A stretch of 8,923 nt of DNA from Candidatus Gottesmanbacteria bacterium RIFCSPHIGHO2_01_FULL_46_14 (GTDB lineage: Bacteria; Patescibacteriota; Microgenomatia; UBA10105; UBA927). The notes beneath the pieces are model-generated. The model searched no databases, was not told the origin of the DNA, and was given only the letters and a program-made list of their open reading frames with translations. The position numbers were made by a program, and so were the translations under genes. The stretch's first letter is position 1. Each line of letters starts with the position of its first letter. Below are positions 1-5,602 of the stretch, one piece after another. The DNA lies in contig MFJJ01000020.1 of NCBI GenBank assembly GCA_001780895.1, positions 1 through 8,923 on the forward strand. Direction: 5' to 3'.

Positions 1-814
1 GGCTTAGTCCGGTAAGCACCCGGATGTTCCCATAAGTCTTTTGCACATCTTTCAAATAAATTGCTGTTTTACGTTTGTGTTGTTTTTCCAGCTTGACACC
101 TAAGCCGATGCGTTTGTCCTCTGGCGGCTTTTCCACCATCTGATCCGCAAACCTCTCCAGCCTTTTGACTGCACTGTGGTACCTACCAGACAGTTTTCTA
201 TTAGCCGCTGCATACCTCTGTAGTCTAGCCACAACATCCTTCAGTCTCAATCTTTCCTTTTCCTGAACTTTCCACAAGTGTTGTCTGGAGGTCATCTCTC
301 CCTCATATATACCTCTAAACTTGGTGTAACCAAACGGATATTCCTTAATTCTCCCTTCTTCTAAATGCCATATCTTATCCACCACGCTTTCCAGAAACCT
401 TCGATCATGGCTAATAACAATTAGTATCCCTCCAGAGTCTCTTACCAAGTCTTCAAACCATAGCTTGTGGTCTAAATCCAAGTGGTTATCTGGCTCATCC
501 AGAAGTAACACGTCGTAGTTTGAATAAAACAACTCCGTGAGTCGTAAAATCTTCTTTTCTCCCCCCGACACGTCAAAAGTGTCAGCCACAATTTCTTGTT
601 CCAAATACCCAATTTTGGTATCACGACCCAAAACAACCTCACCTTGGTCGGGAGTCTCTTTCCCTGCTAGAATTTTTAGAAATGTTGATTTTCCCGATCC
701 ATTGTCACCAATTAAGCCAATTCTTACAGGGCTGTTTGCCGCTAAAGCCACCTCCTCAAACAGAGGCGAGTTGTACGACTTGCTCACATGCGTTACCTGC
801 AAAGTAGCTGCCAT
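1..814 (-). CDS. ABC-F family ATPase, N-terminal part (runs off the left edge)
   Basis: The reading frame is open from the ATG at 814 to the window edge (271 codons). It carries a first ABC ATPase domain: Walker A GDNGSGKST (residues 36-44), Q-loop YLEQE (70-74), signature VSGGEKK (82-88), Walker B VLLLDEP with catalytic Glu107, D-loop NHLDLD, and switch histidine in SHDRRF (about 135-140). A charged helical linker follows (about 175-250), as in the interdomain linker of ABC-F proteins, then the start of a second ABC domain (IYLKDVQKTYGN). There are no membrane segments, so this is a soluble ribosome-associated ABC-F rather than a transporter. Only about 8 residues separate the Q-loop from the signature, so the helical subdomain is drastically short. 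DEPDNHLD replaces the usual DEPTNHLD. An in-frame GTG at 838 is an alternative start; neither start has a good Shine-Dalgarno sequence. Function (translation factor or antibiotic protection) cannot be decided from this fragment. Confidence 0.9.
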   Translation of the reverse strand, partial: MAATLQVTHVSKSYNSPLFEEVALAANSPVRIGLIGDNGSGKSTFLKILAGKETPDQGEVVLGRDTKIGYLEQEIVADTFDVSGGEKKILRLTELFYSNYDVLLLDEPDNHLDLDHKLWFEDLVRDSGGILIVISHDRRFLESVVDKIWHLEEGRIKEYPFGYTKFRGIYEGEMTSRQHLWKVQEKERLRLKDVVARLQRYAAANRKLSGRYHSAVKRLERFADQMVEKPPEDKRIGLGVKLEKQHKRKTAIYLKDVQKTYGNIRVLTGLS

Positions 815-986
815 ACCTTCAATTTTACGCCTACTCACATGAAAATATTCTGCCTACTATGTCAAAAAAGTGATGCAACGAAACGTCGATCGGCACTGTC
901 AAACGAGCCAGTAGAGTTTCTTTTTCTGCTTGACCTTGGGAAGCTTGTGCTAGAGTGGAAACTTTTCGCCAGAGCTTTGCATCCTT

Positions 987-1009
987 CTCGCGCGCCCGCA
1001 CCGCGCGAG
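987..1009. repeat. GC-rich inverted repeat between tRNA and ABC-F gene
   Basis: CTCGCGCG (987-994) and CGCGCGAG (1002-1009) form a perfect 8-bp stem around a 7-nt loop. It lies 34 nt downstream of the 3' end of the minus-strand tRNA and could help end or process that transcript. No T-run follows on either strand, so it is not a canonical intrinsic terminator. The rest of 839-1043 shows no gene that I can support. Confidence 0.5.
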
Positions 1010-1043
1010 CCCTCGAAAATATTGCTGCGACTGACTCGTTTCT

Positions 1044-1119
1044 TGGTCGGGGCGACACGATTCGAACGTGCGACCACACGACCCCCAGCCGTGTGCTCTA
1101 CCAACTGAGCTACGCCCCG
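1044..1119 (-). tRNA. tRNA-Pro (anticodon GGG), CCA encoded
   Basis: The minus strand folds into a complete 76-nt cloverleaf. The acceptor arm CGGGGCG pairs with CGCCCCG, followed by discriminator A73 and a genomically encoded CCA (1046-1044). The D-arm is GCTC/GAGC with loop AGTTGGTA. The anticodon stem CACGG/TCGTG encloses loop CTGGGGG, giving anticodon GGG, which reads CCC and CCU. The T-arm is GCACG-TTCGAAT-CGTGT. The C1-G72 pair and A73 are typical of bacterial tRNA-Pro, and G37 follows the anticodon, as expected for a TrmD (m1G37) substrate. It lacks A36/A37, so it is not a target of the MiaA/MiaB pair encoded further along. A possible -10 box (TAGAAT, minus strand, 1169-1164) lies upstream, but I see no convincing -35. 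Confidence 0.95.
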
Positions 1120-1151
1120 CCTCGTCGGCGGGTCGCCGGTGAGGCGACCCG
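1118..1151. repeat. Two mutually exclusive hairpins in the tRNA-recA spacer
   Basis: On the plus strand, CGCCTCGTCGGCG (1118-1130) pairs with 1134-1146 as a 13-bp stem containing two G-U pairs and a 3-nt loop. Alternatively CGGGTCGCC (1129-1137) pairs perfectly with GGCGACCCG (1143-1151), a 9-bp stem with a 5-nt loop. The two share bases and cannot coexist. As minus-strand RNA this is the 5' leader of the tRNA precursor, where the 9-bp form remains perfect and the longer form gains a 2x2 internal loop. As plus-strand RNA it would lie upstream of recA. No T-run follows. A role in tRNA leader processing or in separating the divergent transcripts is a guess. Confidence 0.45.
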
Positions 1152-1200
1152 TTGTCTGCTTGTATTCTATCACTTTTTGTGTAAGAATGGGACGAATTCT

Positions 1201-2238
1201 ATGCCTCAAGATCAAAAACTACAAGCCATTCGACTTGCCATGGATCAAATTGAAAAACAGTACGGCAAGGGATCCATTATGAAACTCGGGGAAAAAGCAC
1301 ATGTGAGAGATGCAATTGGTGTCATTTCTACCGGTATATTGCCCCTTGATTTAGCACTCGGTGTCGGCGGTGTACCACGGGGAAGAATTGTCGAAATATA
1401 TGGACCGGAAGCATCAGGCAAAACAACCGTGTGTCTCTCTATTATTGCCGAAGCACAAAAGAACAGTGGCGTTGCAGCGTTTATCGACGCAGAACACGCA
1501 CTTGATCCCCAATGGGCAGAGGTTTTGGGAGTAAAACTTGATGATCTGCTGATCTCGCAACCGGATACCGGTGAGCAGGGACTTGAAATAGCCGAAACCC
1601 TTATCCGAAGCGGAGGAATAGATGTTATCGTTATTGATTCTGTGGCAGCGCTTGTGCCAAGAGCAGAAATTGAAGGAGAAATGGGAGACAGCATGATGGG
1701 TGTCCATGCCCGACTTATGTCGCAGGCGCTGAGAAAATTAACCGCAGTCATTTCTAAATCCAAAACAGTCGTTATATTTACAAATCAATTGCGGCAAAAA
1801 ATAGGGGTCATGTTCGGTAATCCCGAGACGACAACCGGAGGGATGGCACTCAAGTTTTATGCCAGCATCCGTATGGATTCGCGTAAAATTGAAAGCCTCA
1901 AAGACGGTGACCGCGTCATCGGAAGCCGTCACCGCGTCCGGGTCGTAAAAAACAAAGTCTCTCCGCCGTTCCGCGTAGCGGAATTTGACGTCATGCATGA
2001 TGGAATCTCCAAAGAAGGGGGGCTTATCGATGTTGGATTAGAGCTTGGAATCCTTTCAAAATCCGGTGCATTCCTAAAATATGGTCAGCAAATGCTCGGA
2101 CAAGGAAGGGAAGCAGCAAAAATATTTCTTCGGGAAAACGCGAAACTTGCCAAAGAAATAACAGATGCTATCTGGAAAGGCGTCCGGTCAGGCCAAACCC
2201 ATACAAAAGTCGCAATGGGTGTGGAAGATGAAGAGTGA
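1201..2238 (+). CDS. recA: Recombinase RecA
   Basis: RecA forms ATP-dependent filaments on single-stranded DNA, catalyses strand exchange, and in many bacteria triggers LexA self-cleavage. The 345-residue product matches the family length. It has an N-terminal helix region (MDQIEKQYGKGSIMKL), Walker A GPEASGKTT (68-76), the catalytic Glu98 in DAEHALD, Walker B VIVIDS (142-147), the EGEMGD segment leading into DNA-binding loop L1, loop L2 around NQLRQKIG...NPETTTGG (195-214), and a short acidic tail GVEDEE. I chose the ATG at 1201 because homology begins there. The frame continues upstream to 955, but that extension reads antisense through the tRNA and has no RecA character. The Shine-Dalgarno sequence is weak and no SOS-type operator was recognised upstream. 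recX overlaps the 3' end, so the two are co-translated. Confidence 0.97.
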   Translation: MPQDQKLQAIRLAMDQIEKQYGKGSIMKLGEKAHVRDAIGVISTGILPLDLALGVGGVPRGRIVEIYGPEASGKTTVCLSIIAEAQKNSGVAAFIDAEHALDPQWAEVLGVKLDDLLISQPDTGEQGLEIAETLIRSGGIDVIVIDSVAALVPRAEIEGEMGDSMMGVHARLMSQALRKLTAVISKSKTVVIFTNQLRQKIGVMFGNPETTTGGMALKFYASIRMDSRKIESLKDGDRVIGSRHRVRVVKNKVSPPFRVAEFDVMHDGISKEGGLIDVGLELGILSKSGAFLKYGQQMLGQGREAAKIFLRENAKLAKEITDAIWKGVRSGQTHTKVAMGVEDEE

Positions 2239-2674
2239 AGGTCAGTATCAGAAGCTCCTTGATGGTTCCTTTCGGTTTATTTCCTTCCGTCCCCGCAGCG
2301 AAAAGGAAATTCGAGAGTATCTCCACAAGAAAAGTACTAGTCTTAGTGAAAAGATCACCGAACGGTTGCGGGAACTTGGGTATGTCGATGACGTGAAATT
2401 TGCGCAATGGTGGATAGGAGCCCGTCAAGGAAGAAAGCCGAAGGGGAAAAAGCTCATTATGTACGAACTTTTGAGTAAAGGAGTTGCTCGAGACATTATT
2501 GAACAGGTTTTATCCTCGGAAATTGAAAATCAGGAAGACTTGGCAAAAAAAGCACTTCAATCGAAGGCAAAAACTATACAAGATAAAAAGAAACTTATGG
2601 ATTTTCTTTTGCGCCGAGGATTTGATGGATCGCTCGCTCGTCGCGTGATTGACGCCACTGTCACAAAAAGGTAA
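2228..2674 (+). CDS. recX: Regulatory protein RecX
   Basis: RecX binds RecA filaments and modulates (usually restrains) their growth. The 148-residue product has the family's small all-helical build. It opens with a helical repeat (RFISFRPRSEKEIREYLHKK), then GYVDDVKFAQWWIGAR with the aromatic/Arg core typical of RecX, then KGKKLIMYELLSKGVARDIIEQVL, and ends with a third repeat, KKLMDFLLRRGFDGSLARRVID. The ATG at 2228 lies inside the end of recA, an 11-nt overlap that implies translational coupling. A frame extension to 2165 would overlap recA more deeply and is not needed for homology. The recX stop codon TAA (2672-2674) is also the first half of the -10 box predicted for rny. Identification rests on motif pattern plus position next to recA. 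Confidence 0.92.
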   Translation: MKSEGQYQKLLDGSFRFISFRPRSEKEIREYLHKKSTSLSEKITERLRELGYVDDVKFAQWWIGARQGRKPKGKKLIMYELLSKGVARDIIEQVLSSEIENQEDLAKKALQSKAKTIQDKKKLMDFLLRRGFDGSLARRVIDATVTKR

Positions 2675-2677
2675 AAT
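2649..2677 (+). promoter_or_regulatory. Predicted sigma-70-type promoter for rny
   Basis: TTGACG (2649-2654), a 17-nt spacer and TAAAAT (2672-2677) form a near-consensus vegetative promoter. It is embedded in the last codons of recX, and its -10 begins with the recX stop codon. Transcription would begin near 2684 and give rny a leader of about 94 nt. The recA-recX transcript may also read through, as no terminator is visible after recX. Confidence 0.65.
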
Positions 2678-2685
2678 ACCCATAT

Positions 2686-2769
2686 AAGGTTATGAAGATG
2701 GAAAAAGAATTTTTGACCTCGTTTTCTATAAAAAGAACCGTCTAAATCGCGGTCCCTCTTCATAGCCTT
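2686..2769 (+). promoter_or_regulatory. Structured 5' leader of rny (long closing helix plus inner hairpin)
   Basis: AAGGTTATGAAGA (2686-2698) can pair with TCTTCATAGCCTT (2757-2769): 13 consecutive pairs with a single G-U. Inside it, GACC (2715-2718) pairs with GGTC (2751-2754), extended across a mismatch by CG/CG (2720-2721/2748-2749), then TTT/AAA (2722-2724/2744-2746) past a bulged T. The outer helix begins 2 nt after the predicted transcript start and ends 8 nt before the rny ATG, so nearly the whole leader is paired. There is no T-run, so it is not a terminator. It could be a stability or self-regulatory element; no known riboswitch family was recognised. Confidence 0.5.
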
Positions 2770-2777
2770 CAACATTC

Positions 2778-4196
2778 ATGTTAGACGTACTCAAGACGCT
2801 ATCGGGTCTCGTGAAGCCCAAAAAAGGCAGCAAACGCACTGTGCCGGCGGTTAAGACGTCTACTCCTCAGAAGCCACAAACTGTTCCTGTTCCTCTTGTC
2901 CTTGATGTCTCACTCGCACAAGCACAAGCCAAAGAAATTGTACTGGAAGCCAAAGACGAGGCACTGCGGATTCGTCGGGAAGCAGAAGATGAACTGCGGA
3001 GAAAGACTGAAGAACTAAAGCGTCGCGAAGGTGAAGTTGACAGGCTCCAAAAAGAACACATTACTAAGCTTGAGCATGTCGCACATCTGACACGAGATGA
3101 AGGGCGCCAGCAAATTTTAAGTGCGCTGAAAGATCAACTACAGGAAGAGATGGCTCGCGAAATTCGGGAAGCGCAAGACAGGGCCAAGGAAGAGTCAGGA
3201 GAAAAAGCCAGAGAGATATTGGTAGACGCCATGCGGCACGGAGCGACGGACTACGTTGCGGAATTTACCGTATCTATCATAAAAGTTACCGATGAAGAGA
3301 TGAAGGGGAGAATTATCGGAAAAGAGGGAAGAAATATTCGGGCGTTTGAGACGGCGACGGGTGTAGATGTGGATTTAGATGAAGAAGGGGTGATCCGGTT
3401 ATCGTGTTTCGATCCAGTACGTCGGGAAATTGCGCGGGTCAGCCTCGAACGACTTTTGCGAGATGGTCGGGTGCAACCTGGCCGCATTGAAGAAGTGGTA
3501 GTACAGGTGAAAGGGGAAATCGAACGCATCATGTTTGAAGAAGGACAGAAGCTCTGCCATGCTCTCGGTGTATACAATTTACCGGCACCGGTCGTTGCGT
3601 TACTCGGGCGGTTTAAGTACCGTTTTTCCTATGGGCAAAATATGATTGCCCATACGCTCGAGGAAACCAAAATTGGTATTGCCCTGGCTCAAGAAGTGGG
3701 CGCAGACGTTAATATTGTTCGGTTAGGCTGTCTCCTTCATGACATCGGAAAAGTGGCAACAGACGGCGAAGGAAGTCATGTTGAGCTGGGAGTGCAGATC
3801 CTCAAAAAGTATAATATCCCCTCTCGAGTGATCGATTGTGTCGCTCAACACCATGAGGATACTCCCTTTAACTCCATAGAAGCGGTACTCGTTTATATAG
3901 CAGATGCAATTTCCGGTTCGAGACCGGGTGCTCGATATGAAAATTACGACGCGTATGTAAAGCGTCTGAAAGATTTAGAAGAAATCGCAAAAGGACATGA
4001 AGGAGTCCGAGAAGCATTTGCGTTTCAAGCAGGAAGAGAGCTCAGAGTAGTGGTTGATCCGGGTAGGGTTGACGATAGTACTGCAACAATTATGGCCAGT
4101 CAGCTCAAAAGCGAAATTGAGAAAAAACTTACCTATCCGGGGCAAATTAAAATTACGGTGGTACGCGAACTGAGGGCGACAGAGATAGCAAAGTAG
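2778..4196 (+). CDS. rny: Ribonuclease Y, soluble form without N-terminal membrane anchor
   Basis: RNase Y is the endoribonuclease that starts mRNA decay in many bacteria lacking RNase E. The 472-residue product has a basic, non-hydrophobic N-terminus (1-40), a charged coiled coil (about 45-150, rich in E/K/R), a KH RNA-binding domain with GRIIGKEGRN (177-186), and an HD metal-dependent hydrolase domain with His292, HDIGK (321-325), HHED (358-361) and Asp376. The conserved C-terminus YPGQIKITVVRE is present. Typical RNase Y has about 510-520 residues and begins with a transmembrane helix; here that helix is absent and the coiled coil is shorter. A stop codon at 2763-2765 rules out an upstream in-frame extension from the same reading. 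No Shine-Dalgarno sequence is evident. It is preceded by its own promoter and leader and followed by a terminator. Confidence 0.95.
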   Translation: MLDVLKTLSGLVKPKKGSKRTVPAVKTSTPQKPQTVPVPLVLDVSLAQAQAKEIVLEAKDEALRIRREAEDELRRKTEELKRREGEVDRLQKEHITKLEHVAHLTRDEGRQQILSALKDQLQEEMAREIREAQDRAKEESGEKAREILVDAMRHGATDYVAEFTVSIIKVTDEEMKGRIIGKEGRNIRAFETATGVDVDLDEEGVIRLSCFDPVRREIARVSLERLLRDGRVQPGRIEEVVVQVKGEIERIMFEEGQKLCHALGVYNLPAPVVALLGRFKYRFSYGQNMIAHTLEETKIGIALAQEVGADVNIVRLGCLLHDIGKVATDGEGSHVELGVQILKKYNIPSRVIDCVAQHHEDTPFNSIEAVLVYIADAISGSRPGARYENYDAYVKRLKDLEEIAKGHEGVREAFAFQAGRELRVVVDPGRVDDSTATIMASQLKSEIEKKLTYPGQIKITVVRELRATEIAK

Positions 4197-4197
4197 C

Positions 4198-4240
4198 AAA
4201 AGGCTAAGCCTTAAAGTACCCCAAGGCTTAGCCTTTTCGT
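4198..4240 (+). terminator. Intrinsic terminator after rny
   Basis: AAAAGGCTAAGCCTT (4198-4212) and AAGGCTTAGCCTTTT (4223-4237) form a perfect 15-bp stem with a 10-nt loop, starting directly after the rny stop. The A-rich 5' flank and T-rich 3' end make it a plausible terminator in both directions. Confidence 0.9.
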
Positions 4241-4265
4241 ATTTCGTGCTATTTAAACTACCATC

Positions 4266-4306
4266 TTGACACCGCGCGCTAAATTCTCTACATTGCCTCG
4301 TAGAGA
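4266..4306 (+). promoter_or_regulatory. Promoter of the HU gene with a dyad over the -10
   Basis: TTGACA (4266-4271), a 17-nt spacer and TACATT (4289-4294) give a good vegetative promoter, with an expected start near 4301 and a leader of about 75 nt. TCTCTAC (4285-4291) and GTAGAGA (4300-4306) form a 7-bp inverted repeat spanning the -10 and the transcription start. This is a possible operator, for example for feedback by HU or another regulator, though the dyad could be fortuitous. Confidence 0.7.
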
Positions 4307-4344
4307 TTGTTCGATCAATCCCCAAAATTTTTTAGCCTGCTCTA

Positions 4345-4366
4345 TCCTTCTGTCCAGAGGAGGTGA
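4345..4366 (+). promoter_or_regulatory. Strong Shine-Dalgarno of HU with a small masking hairpin
   Basis: AGGAGGTGA (4358-4366) is a perfect match to the 16S anti-Shine-Dalgarno and lies 8 nt before the ATG at 4375. It contrasts with the weak or absent sites of most genes here. TCCTTCT (4345-4351) can pair with AGAGGA (4356-4361) around the loop GTCC with one bulged T, covering the 5' half of the site. The ribosome site is certain in form; the masking hairpin is small and may be marginal. Confidence 0.7.
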
Positions 4367-4374
4367 ATTGAAAG

Positions 4375-4647
4375 ATGACAAAAGCAGATCTGGTTGAAGT
4401 CGTCGCAAAGAAAGCTAATCTCACGGCAAAAGCAGCTCGCGAGAGTGTCGCAGCCGTATTTGGTTCCATAACAGACTCACTTAAAAAAGGTGATAAAGTA
4501 GTTGTTACGGGATTTGGTACGTTTATGGTTCGATCCAGAAAATCGAGAACTGGAAGAAATCCACAAACCGGTGCAACGATCAATATCCCTGCGCGAAAAA
4601 CTCCAGGATTTACAGCTGGAAAAGCGCTTAAGAAAGTTGTTCGCTGA
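4375..4647 (+). CDS. hup: DNA-binding protein HU
   Basis: HU is a small dimeric protein that bends DNA and compacts the nucleoid. The product has the standard 90 residues. MTKADLVEVVAKKANLT forms the N-terminal dimerisation helices. GDKVVVTGFGTFMVRSRKSRTGRNPQTG leads into the DNA-binding beta arm, with INIPARKTPGFTAGKALKKVV closing the domain. The GFGTF and RNPQTG motifs, and the Pro that intercalates into DNA in this family (INIPARKTP), are all present. The gene has its own promoter and terminator and a near-ideal ribosome site, fitting a highly expressed protein. I cannot tell HU from a divergent IHF by sequence alone, but length and motifs favour HU. Confidence 0.96.
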   Translation: MTKADLVEVVAKKANLTAKAARESVAAVFGSITDSLKKGDKVVVTGFGTFMVRSRKSRTGRNPQTGATINIPARKTPGFTAGKALKKVVR

Positions 4648-4667
4648 TTCCGGGTCAAGCCCGGAAT
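4647..4667. repeat. Palindromic element of the dispersed CCGGG..CCCGG type
   Basis: ATTCCGGG (4647-4654) and CCCGGAAT (4660-4667) form a perfect 8-bp stem around TCAAG, continuing as GACAG. Read on the minus strand it is GTCATTCCGGGCTTGACCCG followed by GAATC, whose translation gives the HSGLDPES-like peptide often seen in spurious ORFs made from a palindrome dispersed in many bacterial genomes. It begins in the HU stop codon and precedes the terminator. It has no T-run, so it is not itself the terminator. Only one copy is present in this window. Confidence 0.6.
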
Positions 4668-4684
4668 GACAGAAAAAGAAAACT

Positions 4685-4722
4685 GAGAGGCTCCTACGCC
4701 ACAGCGCGGAGCTCTCTTTTTT
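4685..4722 (+). terminator. Intrinsic terminator after HU
   Basis: GAGAGGCTCC (4685-4694) pairs with GGAGCTCTC (4708-4716) with one bulged G; CGC/GCG can extend the stem inside the loop. Six T residues follow (4717-4722) and an A-rich stretch precedes it, the classic terminator layout. Confidence 0.88.
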
Positions 4723-4736
4723 ATTACAGCCTTGTA

Positions 4737-4768
4737 TTGACACGGAGAGGGTAGATCTGGTGTATACT
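4737..4768 (+). promoter_or_regulatory. Probable promoter of the LytR_C gene, possibly leaderless
   Basis: TTGACA (4737-4742) is followed by TGTATACT. The -10 may be TGTATA (4761-4766, spacer 18) or the better hexamer TATACT (4763-4768, spacer 20). With TATACT the start of transcription would fall at or beside the A of the ATG at 4775. No Shine-Dalgarno sequence is visible, so a leaderless mRNA fits. Confidence 0.55.
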
Positions 4769-4774
4769 TGATAT

Positions 4775-5557
4775 ATGCTAACGAAGAAGAAAATTGTTAA
4801 GCCCAAGAAGGAAGAAGGAAAAGAAGCACCGATGGTTACGCAGGTGGTTGAAGTCGTCGACGAGGCATCCGGTGAGACAAAACCAATTGAAGATACCATC
4901 AAAAAGGAAGAGGTAAAAGAAGTGGTTGACGAGCTCAAAGAGGAAGTAGTAGACGTACAAGAAAAAGTGAGTGAACTTGAGCAAAAAGTTGAGCCCGTTG
5001 CCGCTGAAGCTCCCAAGGAGAAAGATAAAGCAGTTATTGAGGAGATTTTTGGTAATAACCAAAGCGGCGTCATGCCCGAAATTTCGGGGAAAGAAAACGG
5101 TTCGAGTAAATCGCTTATTGTCTGGGCACTGGTCGTTATAGCCGTTGCTATCGTCACTGGCTTAGGGTTACTTGTCGCTGTCCGTGGCCCGGAGAGCGTT
5201 ACATCAATGTTTGTGACTCCTACCCCGACGCCAACCCTAGCGCCAACTCCCACGCCTACTCCGGTTGCACCCAATCGCGCTGATATTACCGTCGAAGTAC
5301 TCAATGGTAGTGGTGTTGCGGGAGCAGCATCCAAGCTGAGAGAGTTTTTAGAAGGAAAAGGATATACAGTCGGTCACGCCGGAAATGCTACTACTTCAGA
5401 CTATAAAAAAACAGAGATTCATGTCAAAAAAGATAAGGAACAATATCTCTCGCTTCTCAAAAATGATATCGCAGAAGGTTACACTGTCAGTAGCGCAGCC
5501 GCTGATCTTTCCGATAACTCCTCCTACGGCGCTCAAGTCATCGTTGGGAAGGAGTGA
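4775..5557 (+). CDS. Membrane-anchored protein with LytR C-terminal (LytR_C) domain
   Basis: The 260-residue product has four parts. First is a highly charged K/E-rich cytoplasmic region with coiled-coil character (1-110). Next is one hydrophobic membrane helix (about 114-136, LIVWALVVIAVAIVTGLGLL). A Pro/Thr linker follows (147-166, repeated TPTP units). Last is a small outside domain (168-260) beginning ITVEVLNGSGVAGAASKLREFLEGKGYTV, the hallmark of the LytR_C (LytR/CpsA/Psr C-terminal) family. The catalytic LCP domain that attaches polymers to the cell wall is absent. The orientation (N-terminus inside, LytR_C outside) is inferred from the charge pattern. Function is unknown; an envelope-associated binding or scaffolding role is likely. 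The next gene starts 45 nt downstream with no terminator between. Confidence 0.85.
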   Translation: MLTKKKIVKPKKEEGKEAPMVTQVVEVVDEASGETKPIEDTIKKEEVKEVVDELKEEVVDVQEKVSELEQKVEPVAAEAPKEKDKAVIEEIFGNNQSGVMPEISGKENGSSKSLIVWALVVIAVAIVTGLGLLVAVRGPESVTSMFVTPTPTPTLAPTPTPTPVAPNRADITVEVLNGSGVAGAASKLREFLEGKGYTVGHAGNATTSDYKKTEIHVKKDKEQYLSLLKNDIAEGYTVSSAAADLSDNSSYGAQVIVGKE

Positions 5558-5602
5558 TCTATTTCCTCATTTACTCTCTTTCATCTTCCACTTTTTGGCA
5601 CA

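Noticed and set aside
860..902. Two TTGACA hexamers on the minus strand (865-860 and 902-897) upstream of the ABC-F gene
   Set aside because: Neither has an acceptable -10 hexamer at 16-18 nt, so I do not call a promoter, although one may exist.
788..1108. Plus-strand open frame across the ABC-F start, spacer and tRNA
   Set aside because: It overlaps the start of the ABC-F gene on the opposite strand and runs antisense over the tRNA; no recognisable domain or ribosome site.
1164..1192. tRNA-Pro promoter with -10 TAGAAT on the minus strand
   Set aside because: No recognisable -35 at the right distance; mentioned only as a possibility in the tRNA entry.
955..1200. N-terminal extension of the recA frame by 82 residues
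   Set aside because: It reads antisense through the tRNA-Pro gene and GC-rich hairpins and has no RecA similarity; RecA homology starts at the ATG at 1201.
2692..2745. 17-codon mini-ORF in the rny leader (MKMEKEFLTSFSIKRTV)
   Set aside because: It has an AAGG nearby, but spacing is too short and the start lies in the paired helix; no evidence of a conserved peptide.
5220..5272. Short tandem repeat in DNA (Thr-Pro codons)
   Set aside because: It is the coding sequence of the TPTP linker; imperfect at DNA level and explained by the protein.
4477..5334. Long minus-strand open frame opposite HU and the LytR_C gene
   Set aside because: Its Ser/Thr-rich, low-complexity translation is the shadow of the genes on the plus strand and it crosses two promoters and a terminator. 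Its HSGLDPES stretch comes from the palindromic element.
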